The notes beneath the pieces were generated by a model, which was given only the letters and a program-made list of their open reading frames with translations, was not told the origin of the DNA and ran no database searches. A stretch of DNA of 64,000 bases, from NCBI GenBank assembly GCA_916048095.2, contig OU696576.1, forward strand, positions 5,933,664-5,997,663, in the 5' to 3' direction. A program made the position numbers and the translations under genes. The DNA is from Sacculina carcini (taxonomy: Eukaryota; Arthropoda; Thecostraca; Sacculinidae). The first letter of the stretch is position 1. Every line of letters starts with the position of its first letter. Shown piece after piece: positions 39,458 through 52,999 of the stretch.

Positions 39458-40984
39458 TGGTGCTCGTATGATGTTTGGCATAGGTCTGGATTCTGTCTAG
39501 ATTCAGGACACTTGTTCAGCCGCGTATTCAAGCCCGAATTCAAAATCGCTTCTTATTTCAGGTGTGATCAATCTTGTTCCTTCAATGGATTTGTTTGAAA
39601 TGCTTTTACTTGCATTTTGTTGTTTTTACAGTCAAACTGCATAAATATTGCCTTTATTTGCAACGAATCATTAATCTTGTTTGATCTACTCATTAGAAAG
39701 TACTGTCCTTGCGTGTACGTGTACGAGTTTGCGAGTCCTTGTTTTAAGGTTGTTATTATAAGTGCGGTATTTGGCGTCGCACATTTGGTTGAGTATTAAT
39801 ATCAGAGCCTGTGAATTTTCATCGTTGTACAAAGCATAGCTCAGAAAACTCATTATTCACGGTGTCTATCTAAGATCGATTCAATCAGGAGGAAGATCGA
39901 TTCAATCAGGAAGTGGTTGGTCAGGCTAGGCTCGTTATTGGACAGCTTCATATTTCCCCTGTGGGATTACTCCGCGAATGGTAACATATCACTGAATATG
40001 GACACTATATTGAAGACAAAAATATAACACGAAGTAATACACACACAAAAATGCAGACACGTCCATTCATAACGAGTACACTTCTCACACCGCTCACTGA
40101 GTCAAATCTATCAGTGATACATGCCATATGATATCATTCGTGTAATCGGATCTGTCAGCTGACGCTGCAAGCACTGCCAGGTTGCGCTGCACCTTTCTTG
40201 GAATGCACGCGTCGGGCAGTGTAAGCCACAGAGGCACGCACGCACATGCACGCAGAGGAACACACTCGCATATGCACCAGCACAGAAGATTCCACACACA
40301 TACAAACAATCCAAAAGATGATACACCACAAGACTCCCCCACCAGAAGCGGAGCTAGTCAAGCAGTGTAAGCGAGTGTAAGCGTAAACAGTAGCTATGGC
40401 AGTGCGTATAGCATGTTGAAAAATACAATGAAAATATCTAAGATATGTACGAATGACATTATAACATATATGTGATCAATGAAACGCTCGGCAATCACAA
40501 CGTGTGCATCAAGGTAGGCGATTCACAATACGATGCACGACAGCAGCGTATACAAACATAGGTACAAACGCGATGCACAACAGCAGCGTGTACAGACATA
40601 GGTGCATATAGATCAATACAAAAATGAACATTAAACAGTGTGTAAATGATACGCGTGCATGACAAACAATGGTACAAAGTCTTGTGAAGAATGATCAGAT
40701 ATGCGCGACAAGACAAACAATATTACACAAAAGATGTGTAGTCAGTATGTGTAGTATGTAGTATGTGTAGTATGTAGTATGTGTAGTATGTAGTATGTGT
40801 AGTATGTAGTCAGTAGTATGTAGTCAGTAGTGTGGCGCTTGTAGTCAAATATGCAAATTGAAACACAGTGCTTAACACGCATATCATGTTCAACACGCAC
40901 GCATACACCAAGTAGGAACATACAGATATACACAATGTTAACATACATTTTACACAACAATAATCAAAAGTAGTGGTAGTCTGG
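39458..40984. other. Stretch without recognised gene after CREG
   Basis: Contains a direct repeat of AAGATCGATTCAATCAGGA near 39871 and 39894 and a GTATGTGTAGTATGTA minisatellite at 40744-40830. No convincing poly(A) signal for CREG and no further gene were found. Confidence 0.5.
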
Positions 40985-41990
40985 GTGTTTTCACACTTTC
41001 GGACACTTTGGGACGAACACTTTCGGTGATCTGGAAATAACTCGGAATGGGCCGCTATATGGCGCTTCGAGCGGGCGGCGGACTCGGTCGACGCGCACCC
41101 ACACGTGCTCACAGGTCATGAGTCTTGAAGGCACGTAGGAAGGCGATGTGTTGTGCGAAGTACCGGCAGACAGTTTGTGGAAATCCACTTCTTGCATTCG
41201 TTTGGTGAGATCTAACACAAACTCATGCTGCGCCTTGGTCGAGACGGTGTCGCCCGTCGTTACACGCGGACACAACATGTTGCTGCCAGTCACAGCTGTA
41301 AATGGTGAGATGCCGGACTCGGTGGGCAACAAGCGAATACCCAGCATCACCACTGGCAACGCAGAGAGCCAGCATTGCTTCCGAGCCATGATCGATGTTT
41401 TTATTACACGATGTAGCCGCTCAACCAATCCGTTTGATTGCGGTCGATACGCAGTGGTTCTAATGCGGTGAAAACCAACTAACTGCGAGAGCTCACGGAA
41501 CATTTCTGACTCAAACTGTGTGCCACGATCGGTTACCACACGAAGCGGGACACCGAAGCGCGACACCCAGTGAGTCATGAAGGTGTCGTCGACGGCTACA
41601 GCGGTGATGTCTTGCAGAGGAACAGCCTCCGACCAGCGACTTGCTCGATCGATACATGTGAGAATATACCGATAAGGCGTAGAGAACGGTGGGCCGCGTG
41701 GAGTGGTCGGCGGCAATGGCCCGACCAAATCGATGTGGACACATTCGAATCGCTCACTAGGAGCTGCAAATTCGGTGAGTGGAGATTTAGTGTGGCGTGT
41801 GATCTTCGTTTGTTGACACTCCGTGCAGGCGCGCACCCACGACTTGATGTCTTTCTCCATCTGTGGCCACACATATTGAGATTTGAGCAACTTGACGCTG
41901 GCCGTGATTCCAGGATGGCTGAGACTCTGCATCTGATCGAACACAGAACGCCTGCATTTGAGCGGCAGGAACGGTCTGGAATATGGCGTT
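40985..41990 (-). pseudogene. Orphan Ty3/gypsy integrase fragment
   Basis: The minus frame (main part 40991-41944) starts with an integrase zinc finger (SLSHPG ... CTECQQTK), followed by HIDLVGPLPP, VTDRGTQF and NGLVERLH, so Asp-Asp-Glu is complete. The C-terminal region ends shortly after SGPFRVIS. Protease, RT, RNase H, LTRs and gag are absent on both sides. Sequence is close to the CsRn1-like integrases of E1 and E5. It is a truncated relic, although the fragment itself is uninterrupted. Confidence 0.83.
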
Positions 41991-42188
41991 GATGTTGGCG
42001 TTGGCGATACTGAGCTGTTATTGTGTGTGTGTGTGTTTGGGCTATGATGTTTGCGTATGCAAGTCTGTATGTTAGGACGAGTGAAACTGTGCGCGTGTTT
42101 GTGTGGCTGTGGTCCTTGCGCGAGCAGTAGATGTTTGTTTGTGAAAGCGTGCGTGTCTGTATGCGCAGCACTGGTTGTAGGTTGAAGC

Positions 42189-43706
42189 TATAGGTGTCAG
42201 GAATCAAGAACATTTATTTTTAGAAAATTTGATTTAACGAATATATTTCAGTCCTAGCCTAACCCAACTAAACCTAACCTAACCTAACCAGCTAAACCTA
42301 ACCTAACCTAAATCTATGAAAAATATAGAAACGTTTTTGTGCGTTTTTAATAAATTAGCGTATTTAATGTTCTTGAATCCTTACACATTGAGCCTAGACC
42401 CTGGTTGTGCAGGCAGATCGTGTGCACATGTGTGTATGTGTATGCGCGTGATTGTGTATGTGTGTGTGTGTGCATGTGTTGATGCGCATGTGTGCTGAAC
42501 TTTGTTGGTGACTGTACCGCGTGGTCGCGTGGGATACCGCTGTCACACGCGCGCCTACGAGACAACACCGCTCGTAAGCACGCCTCAAGACCGACTCCCC
42601 ATTTCCCCTAGTTACAGTCACCAACAGAGTTCAGCACACATGCGCACCAACACACGCACACATACCCAATAACGCGCATACACATACACACATGTGCACA
42701 CCATCTGCCTGTACAACCAGGGTCTAGGCTAAATGTGTAAGGATTCAAGAACATTAAATACGCTAATTTATTAAAAACGCACAAAAACGTTTCTATATTT
42801 TCCATAGATTTAGGTTTGGTTAGGTTTAGCTGGTTAGCTTAGGTTTAGTTAGGTTAGGTTAGGACTGAAATATATTCGTTAAAACAAATTTTATTCATCT
42901 AAATGTTCTTGATTCCTGACACCTATTTCCATCATTTGAATTCTTTGCATGACTCTTCAAGAAAAAAACGTGTTTTTTGGTCGAGGTTTTTTTTGGCAAA
43001 AAACATCGGTTTTTTAGGTGGCATCTCTAGTCAAGATACACACGTTGTATTGGTGTGTGTGTGTCTGTGTCGATATTCCATGACTCACATGCATTGCGGC
43101 GAGCGTTTGCAAATGCACAGTGACGGACAGAGTGAGTAGCAAAACACACACACGCTCACATGCACACACACACATACATATACAGACGCACACGCACACA
43201 TATAGTGCGTCATCACGTTGGGTGGCTCAGCAGCGTTTGTAAATGCACAGTGGCGTGCAGAGTGCGTAACAAAACGGAGCGTTTGAGTAAGCACATCGTC
43301 GTGTATGTGCGTGTTCCAGCCGTGTTTTTAGAGCATGTATGCAGCTTATCAATATTGTAATTGTAATTAACATTGATTTTCATATCAGTGTTTGTTTTTC
43401 ACCTTCATTCTATGCACTGCGTCATTTAGTTGAGCTATCGCACACACACATACATACACGCACACACATACACGCACACACAATGCGCAATTACAACCAC
43501 GTGGTCGTATGCGCGTTATCCTGCTTCTCAGGAATTGTACACACGATACCTTTTTGCATTTTATATTGGTATGTGTGTCCGTGTGCGGAAATTTATTCAA
43601 CGAACACATGTGCAGCCAGTGTGCGATGCGAACTTGCCATGCACACCATATGCCATATGATATGCACACCATATGATAATGCCATGCACACCGATTGTGC
43701 AGCGGT
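42189..43706 (-). repeat. Foldback repeat R1, copy 2 (inverted relative to copy 1)
   Basis: Inner arms 42189-42505 and 42620-42945 are reverse complements around a GC-rich centre with GGCGCGCGTGTGACAGC-like sequence. Tips read AGGTGTCAGGAATCAAGAACATT. Each arm has TTAGG-like repeats. The outer part 42945-43706 is the reverse complement of 24085-24826. At 42692-42699 the octamer ATGTGCAC is continuous with downstream R1 sequence, the undisturbed form of the site where unit 1 sits in copy 1. 41991-42188 to the left shows only a GT tract. Confidence 0.82.
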
Positions 43707-44079
43707 GCGGTGCGGTTCACAGCGGTGTCACACAACGCACAATACAACGGCAAAGATTATAGATCAATCAATCAATCAATCAATCAATATATTTAGAGCG
43801 CACGTAAATGACACACACGCGAAACAAAAAAAATAGACAGAGAAAAACATCATGTACCGGGAAACAATGCCGCAACAGCAATGTAAAAATGCGACAAGAA
43901 ACAATGAACAGCGATATAGAACAACGACATACATATGATAAACATCGCACAACACAAAACTAGCGAAAGAAACAGCAAGAATTAAGAATCAAGAATGAGG
44001 AAGCAAAATAATGAAGACATATAGACAAATAGACATGAGATGGACGAAGGAAGTAAGTGAGCGGTATGAAGGAAGATAC

Positions 44080-44600
44080 TACAATTTAGCGTACGGTGTT
44101 AATGTATGAATGTTTGGATCGAAGGATATTGAAAATAAATGTTTACGTAGGGAGGAGTAGAAAGACGCATAGGATGTAGACGAGAGAACATGTAATGGAA
44201 GCGAATTATAGAAACGGGGTGCAAAAAATGAAAATGATTTGGCCGACCAACATGATTCGTTCAGAGCTCTTGGGCAATTCAGAGGCCGAGTGATGCGAGG
44301 GAAAAATGAGAGGAATGAGAGAGCAGGCTAACAAGGTACTGAGGCTGATCGATGCCGTTTAAGAGTTTAAATATGGTACAAGCTAATTTGTAATGCACAC
44401 GTGGAATGATGGGCAGCCAATGGAATTTGTAGAGATATTGAGAGGTGTGACAGCAAGGGACAGGAGAGAGCACAAATCTACAAGACTGATTCAAGACGGA
44501 CTGCAAAATCCTCAAAAAAACTGCGGGGAGTATTGTCGCGAACAGGCCGAGCAAAGCAGTAGTTAAGATGTAGTTCTGATTAAAATACACGAACGTCACG
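44080..44600 (-). pseudogene. LINE-D RT C-terminal region
   Basis: FLRILQSVLNQSCRFVLSP and FHWLPIIPRVHYKLACTIFKLL match LINE-E. After a frameshift at about 44280 the text continues as ALNESCWSAKSFSFFAPRFYNSLP to about 44085. Confidence 0.78.
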
Positions 44601-45335
<735 letters not shown>

Positions 45336-46216
45336 AAGTATTAAAATACAAAGTGATACAATAATCAATGCGTGGAAATATGAAAGTTTTTACAAATTTG
45401 ATGGCTGACGCCTGGTCCAAATATGGTCGGATGGGATAAAGAGCACGGAGGATTTGACGACAGGAGCGCGCAACAGAATGAATATTGTTTTCAAAAGTAA
45501 GACATGAATCCAGCACAACACCCAAATCACGAACAGAGGATCGCACCGGGAAAGAAAGCAGAGGAGGGGACAGTCGAGGAGGATGCAACGACAGGAACTC
45601 AGTTTTAATTTATTTATTAAAAGACAACGAGATGCAGCCCATGAGACAATATCAGAGAGCATAGCATTGATGAAAGAATGATCTGAAGATGTGAGTGGAC
45701 ATATTAGCTGTATGTCATCAGCATATACATGAAATGACACAGGATAACGTTTTGATATGGGACACAATGAGGACATATATAAATTGAAGAGAGTGGGACC
45801 AAGGATAAAACCCTGGGGGACACCTGAAATTAGAGGAATTGGATCAGATAACAGTGAGTTGAATTTTTCAGAGAAGGACCGGTCAGTAAGATAGGAACGC
45901 ATAAGTGAAAGAGCCGTAGAAGTAAGGCCGATGTGAGATAGGTCATCGAGGAGAATATCATGTCTGACTAGATCAAAGGCCGATGACATGTCCAGCAGCA
46001 CTAATACTACGGAATTACGGTATGAGAATTGAGAAAATACGGTTTGGGCAACTGATGTGAGAAAGTTTTCTGTTTAATGGGCGGGTCTAAAGCCAGACTG
46101 GTGGGAATCCAGAACACTATTTATTAAAGGAGAGATCTGTGAAAATATCACAGATTCTAATAATTTCGAAGTTAGGCTAATGATAGAAATTGGTCTGTAA
46201 TTGTTGCACTCAGATG
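45336..46216 (-). pseudogene. LINE-D reverse transcriptase core
   Basis: Palm motifs LLDMSSAFDLVRHD, SGVPQGF and HVYADD (Asp pair near 45726) are present, then SVRDLGVVLDSCLTFENNI. A stop near 46075 and a frameshift near 45600 break it. Confidence 0.8.
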
Positions 46217-46221
46217 GGTTG

Positions 46222-46428
46222 TGTATTGTTTTATGAAACAACACGGAAATTGCAATTTTCGAATATATATATTATTCAACAAAGGCTTACACCAATAACA
46301 ATATTAGAACGCTCTCACCACACCAAAACACTCACAAGTACCACACTACTCAAAAATCTCCTGTCACCTTGTCGCTAACGCGCAGCGTATGACGCCTCAA
46401 TTATTATTTACAATGATGCCACCTCACA
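46222..46428 (-). repeat. 3' LTR of H
   Basis: 207 bp, TGTATTG...CTCACA. Pairs with 50725-50931; the purine tract is at 46429-46438. Confidence 0.95.
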
Positions 46429-46436
46429 CCTCCCCC

Positions 46437-49400
46437 TCAGTCACGAACATAATCCGACAGGTATCGTGGAGGACGCCGTTCGTGACTGGTACGACGTGGA
46501 GCTGGTGTGGGCCGCTCCACTTCAGTTTGCTGCCGGTTGTTGCTGATGGACGGACTGATGGCGGCATCGCTTTCCATCTGTTTCGGTTGTTCACGTACAG
46601 ATGGCTCCAGCAAAAGATGCCATCTGTTACGCGTTGTGATGCGTCCAATTGGTGTGCGGAGTACATAGCTGCATGAGCCTTTTATTCCCACGACGGTCCC
46701 AGTACAGTCCCACCTTTTGCTCGATTGACTTTGAATGACCACTGCATCTCCCACCCTCAGTCGCGGCAACAGATGCGATCCTTGATTATAAGTCAGCTGA
46801 GCTTGAACGCGGCGTGGTGCATCGATGGCGTTCGCACTACTCCTCCACTTCGGTGCAAAAGCACTACGATGCATTGGAATGGTTGATCGGATAGGGTGGC
46901 CGAATAAAATTTCCGCTGGTGATTGCCCATCTGCGCCCGGAGTGTTCCGCAATTCCAGCAAGCCTTCAGTGAAAGCGTCATCGTCGAGTTCCCCGTTAGA
47001 CGTCACCTTCTGCACTAAGCGCTTGATGCGCTTGACAGCTGATTCCGCAAGACCATTCCCTTGCGGATATTCGACACTGCTCACATCATGCTGCACTTTC
47101 CAGCGCATAAGGAAGTCTCTCGTTCGGCGAGAAGTGTATTGCGGTCCACCGTCGCTGCGAAGACGGTTGGGTACGCCGAACGTTGCGAACAACTGACGCA
47201 GCGTCCGGATGAGATGTCGTGATGTGGCGTCTGACCGTGGGCATTCTGCGACACAAGGCCAGTTGGAATATCTGTCCACATATATGAGGTAAGTGCGGCC
47301 GGCGTGCTGAAAGTAGTCCGTGGCAACACTTTCAAACACTCTGGTAGGTTGATCGTCACAATAGTATGGCTCTTTCGGTTGACTGTTGCGATAATGACGA
47401 CATGAAGAGCATGACGATAGAGCCATTCTGACATCATTTTGTATTGTCGGCCAGAATACCGACTACCGTGCTCGACCTATAGTGCGATTCATGCCCTGGT
47501 GTCCACTATGAAGTCGGCGGATGATATCTCGTCGCATTTTACGAGGAACTACAAGACGTTTTCCGTTGAGTATCAAATTTCCGTCTACATATAATGAACT
47601 TCTGATGTTCCAGTAAGGTTTTATCTCATCTCGACAGGCGTGACGATCATCTGTAAAGCCATGTCGAATAGCTTCTTTGAGGCAAATGCACTCCGGATCA
47701 CTCATTATCGCATCTTCTATTTCACCTAGGAAGCCCATCGTCAGTTATATAGCTCTCTTCGTAGCCCTCATGCGTTAAGTGAGCCACTGCTGCAACACCA
47801 ATTTCAGGAACCGGATCCAGAGTTACTCCGTCTTCTTCGCCGTCGAGCGGAGCTCGAGAGAGACAATCGGCAGCTGCATGCTTCTTGCCAGGGCACCATG
47901 CAGCCGTAAATTGGAGATGAGCCAGCTTCTCTCGTAACCGCTGCAAACGAATATTGGCAATATCCGCTAGACCTTTTGAATTCAGGATTGGAAGAAGAGG
48001 TTTATGATCAGTAATGATCGTGAAATTATTCAGACCAGCGAGGTAGTTGTTAGCTTTACTGCAGGCCCATACTACAGCCAATAACTCTTGTTCAATAGCG
48101 GCGGAGCGAGTTTCTGTATCTGAAAGTCGACGTGAACCGCACTGTATGAGACGCCATTTCTTGCTCTCATCTAGCTGGCGTACCACAAATCCGAGTCCCT
48201 CTAGACGAGATGCATCTGTCTCCACGACAGTCTCTCGTGACGGCCGGAAGAAATCAAGTATTGGGGGAGAAGTCAGTATCTTTTTCGTTGCTTCGAAAGC
48301 GCGTGTATGAACGCACTCCTCCCAATGCCATTATACATCTTTCTTCAAAAGTTCGTATAGTGATGCGGCGGTACCAGCAATTTCGGTCGGAAATTGTCCC
48401 AGCTGATTGGCTAACCCTAGGAATGAGCGAAGCTTGGTTAGATTATTCGGCCTAGGAAATTCCTTGATAGCGCGAATTTTCTTTTGGTCAACCGAATATC
48501 CGTTTGGTCCCACGTCAAAACCACAAAAATGCACTTGCGATTGCGCGAAGTCAAACTTATCACCATTCAAAGTTATGCCAGCAGAATCACAGCGCATTAA
48601 CAACTGCCAAATGTCTTCCAGGTGACTGTCGTAGTCTTCACTGTACACAATCATATCATCAACCACTTTGCCAACATTCATCACACCAGCAAGAGCAGCA
48701 TCGCATCTCGTGTTGTATACATCGCCGCTTGAAGCCAAGCCCATGGGTGCTCTTTTTAGTCTGAAGCGACCCCAAGGTGTGAGAAAACATGTTAGATCTC
48801 AATCATCTTCGTGGATGGAGATTTGAAAATAACCATTTTTAGCATCCAGTGTGCTGAAATATTTTGCTCCTTGTGTTATACTAGAGACTACATCCATGCC
48901 AGCTCTCACAGGTTGAGTTGGACGTTTCAAATACTTGTTCAGTGGTATTAGATCGATAGAGAGTCTACAATCAACAATGGACCCTTCTCTACGCTTTGGC
49001 ACGGGCACAACAGCATGACACCATTCGGTCGGGTGAGTCACAGCCTCGATGACGTCCTGTTGAAGCAGTTCATCGATGTGACGCTTCATGTATTCCCGAT
49101 ACGCTAGCGGTATCACTCTGGGAGCAGAAATGTGCTTGGGCTGCGCATCAGATGACAGCAATATCCGCATAGGAGGTCCATCCATGGTTCGCAGTGGACC
49201 ACTCGTTGAAAATACTCTCGGAAAGGCTGCTTTCATTTCTGCAAGATGTTTTGATCGTTCATCAAGCGTTGGGCTGCGCATCTGCTTCCAGGTCGGACGT
49301 TTCATGTCGATCTGGTTGTTGATTACAGGAATTGACTTGCGTTCGGCTTGTGCGGTTGCTTTTAGCACGATGGTCGAGTCCTTCCTTCTTTGCGTAGTTA

Positions 49401-50019
49401 CATTCTGCACTGGAATTTGCTGTGGAAACGCTCGGTGAATGATGCGCAGGTCAACCGCGTCCACCCACGACAAAAGCGCGTCGTTCGCCGCTGGCACCAC
49501 ATACAATGTAGTGTTGCACGACGCATCACCCAGCTCAAGAGTGGCGGTGCAGGTGCCTATGCAGTACAAGTGCCCACCGTTGGCTGACCGGAGTCTCTCA
49601 CTGCACGGGGCAAGTTCAGATTGTTTGATGCCAAGTTTTTTGGCAACGCAAGCGTTGATCACGGATACTTCGGCGCCGGTGTCGGCGACCCACGAGACTT
49701 CTGTCGATGCGCCTTTCGATGGTCTGACACGAATTTTTACGGGTGGCACTTTTCGTCGCTTCTTTTTGCCGTGGCTGATATCACAAATCGTGATACGCCT
49801 GAGATTTGTCCATCGACGTTTTGGTGAATGCGAAGATTTATTTTTGTCCGATCTGTTGTGTCTGCTAGAACTGCGGCACACCGCTGCAAAGTGGTTCGGT
49901 TTGCCACATGCCGCGCACGTTTTGCCGGCTGCAGGACATTTGTGGGTTTGTGCTTCCACCAAGCGACCGCATCTTGAACACAGTGGCGTGATATGATTTG
50001 CCGCGAACATTTGACACAT
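46437..50019 (-). pseudogene. pol: Pol of H with three stops and a frameshift
   Basis: In order: nucleocapsid-type CSRCG ... CAACGKPNHFAAVC, protease VADTGAEVSV, RT with STLDAKNGYFQI, then TGA 48799-48801, RT resumes at DLTCFLTPWGRF with VVDD in place of YxDD, TAA 48331-48333, RNase H with VETDAS, IEQELLAVVWA and TDHKPLL, a frameshift near 47730, integrase finger (HSGHQGMNR), TAG 47463-47465, and integrase with VATDYFQH, RSDGGPQY and GLAESAVKR. The final stop is at 46437. RT has Val for Tyr in YxDD, an allowed variant. Confidence 0.87.
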
Positions 50020-50745
50020 AAATATGTTTTTCCGGCTGCTTTATCGCCGACGAATTGACAGCAGCGGTTTCTGATGATCGACAAATAGCGACAGATTTTT
50101 CGAGAGTCAAATCCTTTTCTTGGAGCATTTGATGTAACGCAATGTCGTCAGATGTACCCATTATAATTTTGTCGCGCGGTCTGTTGCTGCTGCATGATGT
50201 GCAGAAATCGCAGAACGACATGATTTCTTTGACAGAGCACAAAAAATCATCAAAATTCTCACCGGCTTGTTGACTACGCAGATAAAAATCACGACGGTCG
50301 AGAATTATGTTCCGCTGAGAGCGCAAGAATGACTCCATTTTCGAAATACATTCGGTCAGTGGAACATCCTCCCTGATTTCGAGGCTATAACGCAGAGAAC
50401 GTGACCAGTCCTCATCAATTGAAGCATGAAGCACTGCTTGTTGTTCTTTTACAGGTAGTTTATCAATGCCACAGAGAGAAACGTGCCCAGTGAATTTGTA
50501 TCTCCACGTATCAAAGTCTTTCAAAGAGCATGAAGAATGCAAAATTGGAGCATTGTTGTTGGGAAGCTTTATTGCTCTGGATTCGCCCGATATATTCTGA
50601 TTACGTTCAGCTGACAGAATTCGCTCATATTCAACTTCTCGGCGAGCACTGTGCTCTGCCAACCGACTAACTGCTAATGTCAGTTTTTGTATCTGCTCTT
50701 CAAGAGTAGATGTCGGCTGCGCCATGTATTGTTTTATGAAACAAC
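49865..50745 (-). pseudogene. gag: Gag of H, start codon made at the LTR/primer-site junction
   Basis: Gag starts MAQPTSTLEEQ; its ATG uses the last A of the 5' LTR and the first TG of the primer site (50725-50723). The frame remains open upstream into the LTR. The region KDFDTWRYKF..HV and FLRSQRNI..RRDFYLRSQQAGENFDDF is a typical Gag capsid region. Near 50020 the homologous text passes to another frame that carries the zinc fingers, most likely a one-base frameshift. Confidence 0.72.
50703..50724 (-). promoter_or_regulatory. Primer binding site of H (tRNA-Ser-like)
   Basis: TGGCGCAGCCGACATC directly follows the LTR end. The first eight bases equal those of the tRNA-Ser site in 17.6/297-type elements. 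Confidence 0.55.
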
Positions 50746-50931
50746 ACGGAAATTGCAATTTTCGAATATATTTATTATTCAACAAAGGCTTACACCAATA
50801 ACAATATTAGAACGCAATCACCACACCAAAACACTCACAAGTACCACACTACTCAAAAATCTCCTGTCACCTTGTCGCTAACGCGCAGCGTATGACGCCT
50901 CAATTATTATTTACAATGATGCCACCTCACA
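50725..50931 (-). repeat. 5' LTR of H
   Basis: 207-bp partner of 46222-46428, followed by TSD GGTTG at 50932-50936. Confidence 0.95.
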
Positions 50932-51300
50932 GGTTGAGTGTGGGTTTTTTTCAATATAGGGTAGACAATTGCATGTTTTTCTGGTAGGAAACAACCATGG
51001 AGAAGTGAGAGGTTTATCATATGCAAGAAATAAGGAGCAAATAATGTAACAGAATGAGAGATGACCTTAAAATCAATTGGGTCGGCTGGGGAGGATGAAA
51101 TTTCAACTGAGGCAAGGAGAATAGAATATCAGAGAGATCAACATGATTAAAAGCAGAAAAAGTAGAAGATGAAACGGTATGATTGATGACACAGCTGGAC
51201 ATAGGGATACTAGCATGGGCAGACTTAACTTTATTAGCAAAAAACGTACAGAGCTCAGATGCAGTGTATCTTTCGTTGTACATTATTTGTGTATATGCGA

Positions 51301-51689
51301 GTATTGTAGTTTTGAGCAAGCCTGCACGTGGCAGTGCACTAGGCAGTGCGGGCGATGCGGTTTCAAGTAGTTGCGCCCCCTGCGTCAATGTTGTACGGGT
51401 GCACCGATATGTGAAATGCAGCTGCCTGGTTCGGTCAAGGAAGTGGCGCGTGCAGTGTGTGTGTATATGTATGTGTATGTATGTTTGTGTGTATGCGTAT
51501 TGCGGAGCGATATGATCATGAATCAGGAGTATCGTGCATGATATGGTGTCGTGTGGGTGTTACTGCGTTTAATGTGAAGTGGGTTTCGGGGGAGTATTGA
51601 GTGACTCGTCTGCACGGGCGTGCAGGTGTATTGTGAAACCATATTGTTGTTGTTTGTGCCTTCGTTATTTCTCCTTACAATACATTTCA
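51301..51689. other. Stretch without recognised gene
   Basis: Contains a short GT-rich tract near 51455-51500. Possibly remnant LTR sequence; nothing can be assigned. Confidence 0.4.
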
Positions 51690-52110
51690 TCACACCAACT
51701 TCAATCTGTGATTAATTTAGCATGTCGATTTGTTTTGCGACTTTCTCCTAAAACTCCTACATCATCCCACCTCCGGCAGCTTGGCTGGCTTCCTGCTCTT
51801 TCACGGATTCGATTAAAAATTTGCTGTTTGACATTCAAATTGATTCATTCTCCATCTTCACCATTGTATCTTCGTTCTCTTCTCATACCTAGCGTTCGCT
51901 CTGATAGTCGCCATCATAGGCCTTTAGTTAGTCCTCCCGCTATCAATTTATCGTCGTCCAAATGTTTTACATTTTATGCTCCTCGTATATATAACTCGCT
52001 TCCCTCACACATCCTTGAAAAAACGTCTATCAAGTCTTTCTCTGTCGCCTCGCACAAACACCTATTTGAATCTGCTTGATCTAACCTACCCTGTAATCTG
52101 TTTCCGTTAT
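51690..52110 (+). pseudogene. LINE C-terminal fragment (LINE-B family)
   Basis: HQLQSVINLACRFVLRL and LGWLPALSRIRLKICCL nearly repeat the LINE-B text, continuing to FYAPRIYNSLPSHILEK and the stop at 52077-52079. The upstream RT is missing, and the fragment ends where LTR-element Pol text begins. Confidence 0.82.
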
Positions 52111-52115
52111 CTTCA

Positions 52116-52950
52116 AACTCATGTTGTACATTTATACAACATTACACCCCGCGAGTCGGCACTCGCGACTGCTGCTGGCGTCTATACCTATCCGGTACGT
52201 GATTGCGTGCGTGTGGCTCAAGCAACATCAGAGAGCAAGCTTCCAAGTGCAACACAGCAGGCCATTCATGATCAGCAGAGCAGCGCTGCACCACCGTATC
52301 TCGCCGGCGATAAAGTGTGGGTGCGGCAGCGTGGCACACGCTGCACTGACCTGTCGCGTGCTGGCGACGTCACCAGTATTTTTTCCGACCAAGCGTTCAA
52401 TGTGGACGGTGTACCCGCCACGTGCGTGACTTGCAGCCACGACACAATGCCGGCGAGCGCGACGACCCTGATGTTAATCGCGATAGAGCCGAAGACGAGT
52501 ACGTAGCCCTGCTGGTGTCTCCGTGCCCACCTGTTGATGTGGCCGAAGCGTCGACGGGCTTGGACGACATTGATGGACCGCCTGTCCAAGCTCCTGATGG
52601 CGAGTTTGGCCTGCCTTGTGTTCGTCGCAGTGAGCGTATTCGCCGCCAGCCGGGGAGATATCGCGGCTGCTTCATGTGCACGTGAAGGTGTTGTATGTAA
52701 GTTAGTTGTGCATTATGGTGGTTTGTGTGATATGTATATCATGGGGAGGTGTGGCAGCGAGGCTGCGTTTGTTTGGCGCATTCTCGTTGAGTACAGTGTA
52801 TGTATGTGTGTGTGTGTGTGTGCGGGTGTGTGTGCGGGTGTGTGTGTGCGGGTGTTGTGTGGTCAAGGTCGTGTAAAGTTCACGGTGTGTGCGCGTGCGT
52901 ACGCTGATTGGTCATTAGTTAGTACGCTGGACTTTTGACTGTGTTTGGCT
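52116..52950 (+). mobile_element. Truncated element-B relative: Pol tail and partial LTR
   Basis: LYNITPRESA ... AGDKVWVRQRGTRCTDLSRAG and FNVDGVP match the end of element B Pol. A one-base deletion near 52420 moves the frame, which then gives VDGVP plus RHVRDL-type text and ends RRSERIRRQPGRY at 52683. A purine tract ATGGGGAGG precedes an LTR start TGTGGCAGC at 52750. The LTR end is not resolved. Confidence 0.78.
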
Positions 52951-52999
52951 GGTTGACTCACTTCGGTCTGGTAAATTGTCTGGTCAGGAGAAGTCCTGC

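Larger units (their letters stand above)
46222..50931 (-). mobile_element. Ty3/gypsy LTR retrotransposon H, decayed
   Basis: 4710 bp with 207-bp LTRs (three differences) and TSDs GGTTG (46217-46221, 50932-50936), inserted in LINE-D. In minus sense: LTR, primer site TGGCGCAGCCGAC (like the tRNA-Ser sites of 17.6/297 elements), gag, pol, purine tract GAGGGGGAGG, LTR. Pol carries three nonsense codons and at least one frameshift. Confidence 0.92.

Noticed and set aside
43430..43836. 165-codon plus-strand frame near R1 copy 2
   Set aside because: It spans CA tracts and a repeat boundary, and copy 1 does not keep the frame; no domain.
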